Shown here piece by piece: positions 57,523 through 64,000 of a DNA stretch of 64,000 bases. Made by a program: the position numbers and the translations under genes. The DNA is from Spodoptera frugiperda. Its lineage: Eukaryota > Arthropoda > Insecta > Lepidoptera > Noctuidae. The stretch lies in NCBI RefSeq assembly GCF_023101765.2, contig NC_064237.1:682001-746000 (forward strand), given 5' to 3'. The notes under the pieces are model-generated. The model did no database searches, was not told the origin of the DNA, and worked only from the letters and a program-made list of their open reading frames with translations. The first letter of the stretch is position 1, and each line of letters starts with the position of its first letter.

Positions 57523-60405
57523 TCATTCCCAAGCCTGACTATCCTCCAAGTAGTCTTTTATTTTATAAAAAGCTTTACTACATAGTTTTTCTTTAATAAC
57601 ATTTTTAAATTTACTTAGGTTTAAACTTTGAATATGGCTGGGAACTTTATTGTAAAAGCGTATACATTGACATCTAAACGAACCGCTTATTTTCTTAAGT
57701 CTAGTAGTAGGAACAACATATTTATTTTTATTTCTAGTGTTAATATTGTGTATATCACTGTACTTTTTAAATAATTTTATGTTTTTATGAGCATACACTA
57801 TATTTTCATAGATATATTGAGAGGCAACAGTCATTATATTAATTTCTTTAAATAGTTCCCTGAGAGAATGCCTCGGACTAAGATTATAAATTGATCGAAT
57901 GGCTCGCTTCTGCAGCACAAAGACAGACTGAATGTCAGCAGCATTCCCCCACAGGAGAATACCATATGACATGATACTATGGAAATAACTAAAGTATACT
58001 AGACGCGCTGTATTTACATCAGTTAAATTTCTAATTTTTTTAACGGCATATGCTGCTGAGCTGAGCCTTTTCGACAACTTATCTATATGTGGGGCCCACT
58101 GTAGCTTAGCGTCTAGGGTTATACCTAAAAAGATAGCTGAATCTACAGGGTCCAACTCCCCGCCCTTGATTAGCACGCTGGTTTTGACATGCCTAACATT
58201 TGGTGTTGTGAATTTAATGCATTTAGTTTTTGATTCATTAAGTAGCAAGTTATTGGCACTAAACCAGCGTACTATTTTTGAGAGAGCACTATTTACATGA
58301 TCACTGACTAATTGTCCACGTTTGAGTTTAAATAATAAAGAGGTATCATCAGCAAACAGTACTATCCCATGGTTATCCTTTACAAGGTAAGGTAAGTCAT
58401 TAATATAAATAAGAAATAAAAACGGACCGAGAATTGACCCCTGCGGAACACCCATCCTAACAACAGACCCGGCAGAAATTTTCCCGTTAATCTCAACTCT
58501 CTGAATTCTATTACTCAAGTAAGAGATAAGTAGGTCCAGAGAGCTGCCCCGCATTCCATAATGGGATAGCTTCCTGATCAGTGTTTCATGAAGGACACAA
58601 TCGAACGCCTTGGATAAGTCACAAAAAACACCCAATGCGTCCCCTGAGTCCTCCCACGCGTCATATATGTGATTAAGAAGTTCAACACCGGCATCAGTTG
58701 TTGAACGACCCCTTGTAAATCCAAACTGGTTACCATGCAATAATTTATTTCTATTAAAAAATCTTTGCATCTGATTTAGAATAATTTTTTCAAAAATTTT
58801 ACTGAATGTAGGTAGTACTGAAATAGGTCTAAAGTTAGTGGGGTCGGAAGTACTACCCGATTTAAATAACGGAGTTATTTTACTATTCTTCATGAGATCA
58901 GGAAACACACCACGATCAATACAGTTATTAAAAATTAAAGCTAATACAGGTGCCACAATAGTTATTACAGAGCTGGTAATGTACACAGAATTACCCCAAA
59001 GGTCAGCAGTCTTTTTCTTATTCAAAGTATGGAACGTTTTAATTATATCTGTATAATCTATGTGTTCAAAATTGAAACTTGAATGGCAAGCTACAACATT
59101 TTCTTTTAGTAAAGATTCTGCGACAGTGGGTGATGAATTCAAGGACCTGGTAGTGGAAACAGGAATGTCCGAAAAGAAGTTTTCAAATGCGGCTGCAACT
59201 TCAGCATCTGATTTAATTACATTATTATCAATTACCAGATTATATTCACTACTTCTCCTTTTAGATCTTCCTGCTTCACCATTAATAATACTCCAGGTCG
59301 CTTTAATTACATTGGAACTGTTTTTTATTTTAGAGCTCAAATATAGTGATTTAGCAATAGAGCAGACTTTTTTAAACAATTTAGAATACTTCTTTACATA
59401 TTCATTAAATTCAATAGTGTTTATAAATATCCTCTCGTTATAAAGCTCATATAGGCGTTTCCTACTTTTATAGATGCCAGTAGTTGCCCATTGATTGAAA
59501 GGCGCATTGCCATGAGCTGGTATGGTTTTAGGTGTGAAGGTAGATTTAAACTCGGTATGGTAAATATTTAAAAAATCATCACACAAGTTATTTGTATTTT
59601 TATTCCTTAATAATAAAGGTAATTTGTCAGAGAGTTTAGATTTGAATGTTTCAATGCGTCTTTCAGTCTTTGGGTTAACAATAATATGTGGTTTCGACAC
59701 TTTATTTACTTTATTTTCTATTGAAATTAATTGTCCACAATGATCTGAATCAAGCAATGATATAATTTGTTTATTAGTCGGTACAATATCAGTATAAATA
59801 TTATCTAGACAAGTAGCACTAGTAGGAGTTATCCTAGTGGGCTCCAGAAACAGGTTTGTTAGGTTAAACGAAGCAAATAAACTTACAATTCTAGTACTTA
59901 AGCTAGAATTTTCTAACAAATTTATATTAAAATCGCCACAAGTAATAATGAATTTATTTGAACTACTGAGTTTATTTAACACTTCATCTAATACTGTTTC
60001 AAAACAGTCATACAAGCCAGTAGGTGGTCTATACACACTTAAAACAATAAACCGCTCTAATTCCACACAGGCTATTTCAACAGTACGTTCAACAGAGTAA
60101 CTAACTATATCCTTGCGTTCTTTGAATTTAAGATTGTTGTTTATTAAAATTAGTGAACCACCATGTATAGCGTTTTCTCTGCTGAACGAGCTACCAATCT
60201 GATGATTACCAAAGTTGAACATTAGCTGATGGGATTTCAGCCAATGCTCAGTAATGCACAAAATATCAACATTATTACAGTTTAAAAATAATTCTATTTC
60301 TAATTCTTTACTCATGAAACCTTGGATGTTTTGGTGCACCAGATTGATAATATTACTGTTAAGTATGCAAGAGGATGACTCTATTGTCTTGCTTTTTAAT
60401 TTAAA
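57523..60405 (-). CDS. LINE ORF2: endonuclease and reverse transcriptase
   Basis: The frame is open from 60405 (just after a stop) to the stop at 57523; the GTG at 60339 opens 938 codons and the first ATG is at 60313-60315. In the absence of an upstream ATG, translation may depend on reinitiation after ORF1, whose stop it overlaps by a few bases. Numbered from 60339: an endonuclease domain with HQNIQGF (Asn4), ITEHW (Glu31), SVYRPPTG (101-108), GDFNIN (135-140) and SDH (198-200); reverse transcriptase with NFRPISVLPTFSKIFEKII (502-520), FCDLSKAFDC (572-581, Asp574), MGVPQGSILGPFLF (629-642) and FADD (662-665). The C-terminal region contains HNINTRNKNKY and a final KDYLEDSQAW, a pattern I associate with CR1/Daphne-like elements. 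No internal stop or frameshift is seen, so the enzyme may be functional although this copy is 5' truncated. Confidence 0.92.
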   Translation of the reverse strand, partial: FKLKSKTIESSSCILNSNIINLVHQNIQGFMSKELEIELFLNCNNVDILCITEHWLKSHQLMFNFGNHQIGSSFSRENAIHGGSLILINNNLKFKERKDIVSYSVERTVEIACVELERFIVLSVYRPPTGLYDCFETVLDEVLNKLSSSNKFIITCGDFNINLLENSSLSTRIVSLFASFNLTNLFLEPTRITPTSATCLDNIYTDIVPTNKQIISLLDSDHCGQLISIENKVNKVSKPHIIVNPKTERRIETFKSKLSDKLPLLLRNKNTNNLCDDFLNIYHTEFKSTFTPKTIPAHGNAPFNQWATTGIYKSRKRLYELYNERIFINTIEFNEYVKKYSKLFKKVCSIAKSLYLSSKIKNSSNVIKATWSIINGEAGRSKRRSSEYNLVIDNNVIKSDAEVAAAFENFFSDIPVSTTRSLNSSPTVAESLLKENVVACHSSFNFEHIDYTDIIKTFHTLNKKKTADLWGNSVYITSSVITIVAPVLALIFNNCIDRGVFPDLMKNSKITPLFKSGSTSDPTNFRPISVLPTFSKIFEKIILNQMQRFFNRNKLLHGNQFGFTRGRSTTDAGVELLNHIYDAWEDSGDALGVFCDLSKAFDCVLHETLIRKLSHYGMRGSSLDLLISYLSNRIQRVEINGKISAGSVVRMGVPQGSILGPFLFLIYINDLPYLVKDNHGIVLFADDTSLLFKLKRGQLVSDHVNSALSKIVRWFSANNLLLNESKTKCIKFTTPNVRHVKTSVLIKGGELDPVDSAIFLGITLDAKLQWAPHIDKLSKRLSSAAYAVKKIRNLTDVNTARLVYFSYFHSIMSYGILLWGNAADIQSVFVLQKRAIRSIYNLSPRHSLRELFKEINIMTVASQYIYENIVYAHKNIKLFKKYSDIHNINTRNKNKYVVPTTRLKKISGSFRCQCIRFYNKVPSHIQSLNLSKFKNVIKEKLCSKAFYKIKDYLEDSQAWE

Positions 60406-60584
60406 TTATTAGTAATATCAACATTCAATGTCACATTATTAATATTAAAGTCAATATTAGAAGGTTGCTCAATAGGAGTAACCTGTTTAGCCAAGTTCTT
60501 GGCTGTTATTCTAATAAAATATGATAGCGACACTGCTATTCGTCTTAAATAATAACGAGAAAGATAGTACCTATCTTTCGTCAT
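60396..60584 (-). pseudogene. LINE ORF1 C-terminal remnant
   Basis: The 62-codon frame lies just upstream of ORF2 in element order and ends at a stop at 60396-60398 that overlaps the open region of ORF2. It includes a Tyr/Arg-rich helix-like start (YYLSRYYLRR). Its position suggests the end of ORF1, with the rest lost by 5' truncation at 60591. No diagnostic ORF1 motif (CCHC, PHD) remains. Confidence 0.5.
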
Positions 60585-60598
60585 ATAATATACACTTC

Positions 60599-62856
60599 GC
60601 CTGACCTGGGAAACGAACCCATATGACCTTATTTAGGGAATATACTCAAAACTACATAAGTAAATAAAGGCCCTACTATAGTTTTCAATGTATAAATACA
60701 TGGTAAGCTATGTATATACTATATAGGCAGTGAAGGCGCATTCAATTGACTTGTTCATTGTCGCCGGTGTCGGGTCGTGACGGCGCAATCAATGGAGCGC
60801 CGCGCCGTCGACACATTCCTCCACAATCATACGGCGAGATCGACTGCTATTCGAATCATATCTGTTTCCATTGCCCTGGAGACTGGGAATGTTGAATATG
60901 TTCACGCTTCGATGCTTATGTTTAATAGGCTAGATTTATTGTTGGAAAAGTTGTTATTTTGGTTTTTAATGTTTGCAGTGTTTAAATGAGATCATAGTTA
61001 CATACAGTGTTGGTCAATTTGTACTTAATCCGGTTTAAATATTTTACTATTGAATATAACCAACAAAAATTCTGATGTCCCTTAGCCTCAGAGTAATCAT
61101 AAATTCATTCATGTCAATATTTCACCCAAAACATATGTACATGTCATACTGCGAAACATAGCATTGTAATACTACTTATAGTTCAAAGTCAAAACATTTA
61201 TTTTAATTAATCCTTAATTAAGCACTTTTGAAACGTCAAATTGAATTGTCCGTCAATGTGTCTGTCAGTAAAGCTAGGTGCTAGTTTCAAAGTTTAGCTT
61301 CGAATGCAGTACCGTACATCAATTTACATAATTCATCATTCATAAGAGAGCTAATAGAGTATCCATAGCAATAATTTTAATTTTACAACCGTCTACAACC
61401 AAGATCTTTTAAAAACTGCAATGGAGAATTATTAGCTCAGCATTATATTTTATGATTTATTAAGTTAACAGAAATTGTTTAAGAACTGAATGAAAATAAG
61501 TTAAACCGTTTTTCCTTAAGGCTCATTAAAATTATACGCGCCGTTATTAGCATTTGGCTTCTGAAATATGACTACCTACTGAAAAATATTTATAACTTAT
61601 TAAGTAGCGTTTTATATTTTTTGGACGATAAAATTCGATTCATTCAATTATTCTTTATGTTTTTCATATGGAAAAAGTATCTCTACACTTTTTGCAACTT
61701 TCAATTTTTATTAATATTTTATCGAAAACGAAAATATGAAACCATCGCTGTAAATATTTATTAAAAAATAAAACAATAGTTTGTACTGCCATTTGTTTAA
61801 AAAAACCTCCCAAGAGATGAATTAAATTAGCTAAAATGAACATCATCATCACCATATTATACTGTCAGACATTCAATCTAAAACATCCTTTATATCTCCC
61901 ATACATAACACTTTTACACTTCAAAGAAGACCCTCATATTAACGTGTCGTGTGACATAAATACAATGTCACACTGACGTGTCGTATGACAATGAAAACAC
62001 GCCGAATGTAACAACAATGCTGGCTGATGAGTTCGCGCGCCCGATATCTTCAGTTGCTGGAACTAGCTGCCTTATTACAGCTACTGTTCAGTAGGCACTG
62101 CGTAATGTGGACCAATGGATACGGTCAGTTGCTCACTTGTGATTGGGGTGAGGATGTTGATCCTTATTTTGTTAGGGATAAGATTGCATATGGGGTGGCA
62201 GGGGTCGTTTTGTCATGAGAATGTTATAGTGTACAAAAAGGTGTGTGGTGCATATTTTTTAGACAATATTATTCATCTTATCAATCTGTTGAGCTTCAAG
62301 CTTATTGTTTTACAGTGGGAACAAAAACCAGAAGATAAAATAACTGTGTATTTACAAAATCAACCTCATAATTACTACTTATTTACATGTATGCGTAACT
62401 CAATAGCAATATGATAGATCGATACAGAAGCCAATTATCTATCATTCATTGGTCATATCACACGTTATTTGATTCCGTCATCGATATCATAGTAGATGGT
62501 CAAATTATATCCAAATACATCGGATACGTATCTGTATACTATTAGAGAATCTTATATCATATCCATTCGTGTGTAAAGTTCAATTTCAAATGTATGAAAA
62601 CAAGTAAAGAAGTCAAGTATTCACATAAAAATAACAAAGCATACCACGTTACATAAACAGCTATAGAACTGCACCCAACATGGCAACATTGCTATTTACA
62701 TTTGACAAACAAGGAGTATTGCTTTTGTTCCATTTAAAATGTCCATTTCCCAATACTATTTGTTTTATGTTCTGTTCGCATTATGCGCATTTCATGGACC
62801 ACGAATATTCTCGTATATTATACTTGAATATTCAATATTTATGAGTATTGTGTTCC
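60599..62856. other. Unannotated stretch
   Basis: A degenerate inverted B box (GGGAAACGAACCC at about 60609-60621) suggests an old SINE. The part 60735-60900 is unique and GC-richer (CGCCGGTGTCGGGTCGTGAC). Remaining sequence is AT-rich with short frames lacking domains (60777-60989, 62027-62218, 62115-62414). Confidence 0.4.
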
Positions 62857-63140
62857 TTTTATGGTATAAACTGGTAATCGAGCAGAAGGATCACCTGATG
62901 GTAAGCAATCACCGCCGCCAATGGACACCAAAGATGTTATAAGTGCGTAGCCAGTGCTTTTGGTTTGGGGATTAGGAATTTAAGGGTTGTTGGGAAATCG
63001 GGTATTGGATGGGGGAAAATCGGGCCTCCGGCAACCTCACTCACACTACGCAAGCGTTGTTTCACGTCGGTTTTCTGTGCCATGATATTACTCCGGTCGA
63101 GCCGGCCCATTCGTGCCGAAGCATGACTCTCCCACACTTA
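62857..63140 (-). repeat. Repeat family A copy
   Basis: From TTTTATGGTATAAACTGG through GATCACCTGATGGTAAGCAA, GGAATTTAAGGGTTGTTGGG, CGGGCCTCCGGCAACCTCAC and GTTGTTTCACGTCGG to CCCACACTTA. Nearly full length, minus orientation. Confidence 0.88.
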
Positions 63141-63684
63141 TGGTATTATGTTACTCTATAAGTTACTCTATAATATGGTTAAGCTACTGAATAGTTACTA
63201 CTATGAACTTAGTTTTTCGTAATTTTTAGTACTAAGCTGATTATTAGTAAGTGTATATCTTCTTCACCTCTAAAGACTTTCTGTATATACAGACAGTCTT
63301 TATGTAAAGTTGAATGCTGAAAGTATGAGTATCTGTTGTACATAAATAAGAATTTACCGTTATGTCAGTATCAGCCATTGCTTCATGTAAAATACTGATA
63401 TTGGACTGAATCTGAAATGTGGATATAAATCGTCCGAATAAATATGTTGTTTCACACCGCAAAACGAAGGAAAAGCAGACGGAGATTATTAAAAAATATA
63501 TGAAACGTAACTATTTCAGACTTCTTGACGAAAATGCGAAAATTTTTAACGAGGTCACTTGTTCTGTTCCGAAGTCTGTGCAACTTTTTAATTTTAAGAT
63601 ATTTCCATGATAGATGTGTACTTGCCTGTGAAGATATTCATAATTTTATTTCAGTTACATATTTTTAATTTACTTTTAACATTT
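63141..63684. other. Unannotated stretch with a short open frame
   Basis: The 63-codon plus frame at 63419-63610 opens directly after a stop codon and has many CpG codons and a Lys/Arg-rich composition, unlike the AT-rich flanks. It may be a relic exon or an element remnant. No family was recognised. Confidence 0.25.
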
Positions 63685-63796
63685 ACAGAAAATAATACGT
63701 TTAAAAAAAAGTCTTATGAAATAATACCTAATAAAAAACATCTAAAATGTGTTCAGGTATTTCATAGGACTTTTTTAAACGTGTATTATTTTCTGT
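63685..63796. repeat. Imperfect 45-bp inverted repeat (hairpin)
   Basis: The arm 63685-63729 (starting ACAGAAAATAATACG) pairs with 63755-63796 (ending TATTATTTTCTGT) around a 25-nt loop. Pairing includes TTTAAAAAA and TATGAAATA blocks. It fits a small palindromic MITE. The plus frame 63607-63933 runs through it and is not taken as a gene. Confidence 0.8.
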
Positions 63797-64000
63797 CTAA
63801 ACAACATTTAAAATATGTAAATCTTAAACAAAAAGGAATAAATACAGTATTAAACTGTATTCATATGATTAAAATTTACAAATCAAGCAAACCATATCAG
63901 ATTTTGATTGCTTCTGATCGTGAAACTAATTAGTATGTAATTAAAATCATAAACAAAATTTTAATTAAAACGTCTCGTTGTATTTGCTATTTTATAATTT

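Larger units (their letters stand above)
56933..60591 (-). mobile_element. Jockey-superfamily LINE (CR1/Daphne-like), 5' truncated
   Basis: The minus-strand element has an open ORF2, the last part of ORF1 and a 3' UTR of about 590 bp ending in tandem heptamers of ATTTATC type rather than poly(A). Such terminal short repeats are usual in CR1-like LINEs. ACACTTC occurs at 56926-56932 and at 60592-60598, a probable 7-bp target duplication that places the 5' truncation inside ORF1. Confidence 0.85.

Noticed and set aside
63607..63933. 108-codon plus frame with acceptor-like TTTATTTCAG upstream
   Set aside because: The frame passes straight through a palindromic element, so its codons are not free to be a conserved exon.

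Overview
The window is 64 kb of AT-rich, gene-poor animal DNA, and its repeats point to a moth or butterfly (Lepidoptera). The evidence is many diverged copies of repeat families I recognise as typical of lepidopteran genomes: tRNA-headed SINEs with an intact B box, RTE tails ending in a GATGAT microsatellite, a SINE-like family ending in a GCTTATACCATAAAA-type tail, and Helitron-like fragments ending in CTAG. I found no exon that can be confidently assigned to a host gene. The stretch is most likely intergenic or the inside of a very long intron.

The coding capacity belongs to five transposable elements. (1) 4827-8041 is a full-length RTE-clade LINE on the + strand with a 9-bp target duplication; it encodes endonuclease plus reverse transcriptase, broken by one frameshift near 6290. 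(2) 32755-33700 is a 5'-truncated R1-like LINE on the - strand with an exact 17-bp target duplication; its 3' UTR recurs at five other places. (3) 34156-35712 is a Tc1-like DD34E transposon flanked by TA; its decayed transposase gene contains what looks like a 113-bp spliceosomal intron. (4) 36548-41657 is a mag-like Ty3/Gypsy LTR retrotransposon with an uninterrupted gag-pol frame of 1,538 codons, a tRNA-Leu-type primer site and about 2.5% LTR divergence. (5) 56933-60591 is a jockey-superfamily (CR1/Daphne-like) LINE with an open ORF2 of over 930 codons, a remnant of ORF1 and a heptamer-repeat 3' tail.

Around these lie small non-autonomous elements. They include six families of interspersed repeats (named A, B, D, E, F and G here), two MITEs with TAA target duplications, other palindromic elements, and two nested insertions that give relative ages. 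SINE family E ends in an RTE-like tail, so the RTE machinery is the plausible source of its mobility.

Some non-repetitive GC-richer islands (about 9995-10205, 19485-19760, 42300-42480, 51010-51180, 60735-60900) stand out from the AT-rich background. They are candidates for conserved non-coding or regulatory DNA, but this rests on composition and a few motif-like strings only. Other unusual items are a perfect 21-bp hairpin at 13506-13551, a GC-rich 130-bp module duplicated 1.1 kb apart (55099 and 56204), and a histidine/asparagine/serine/glutamine-rich domain inside the LTR element polyprotein.
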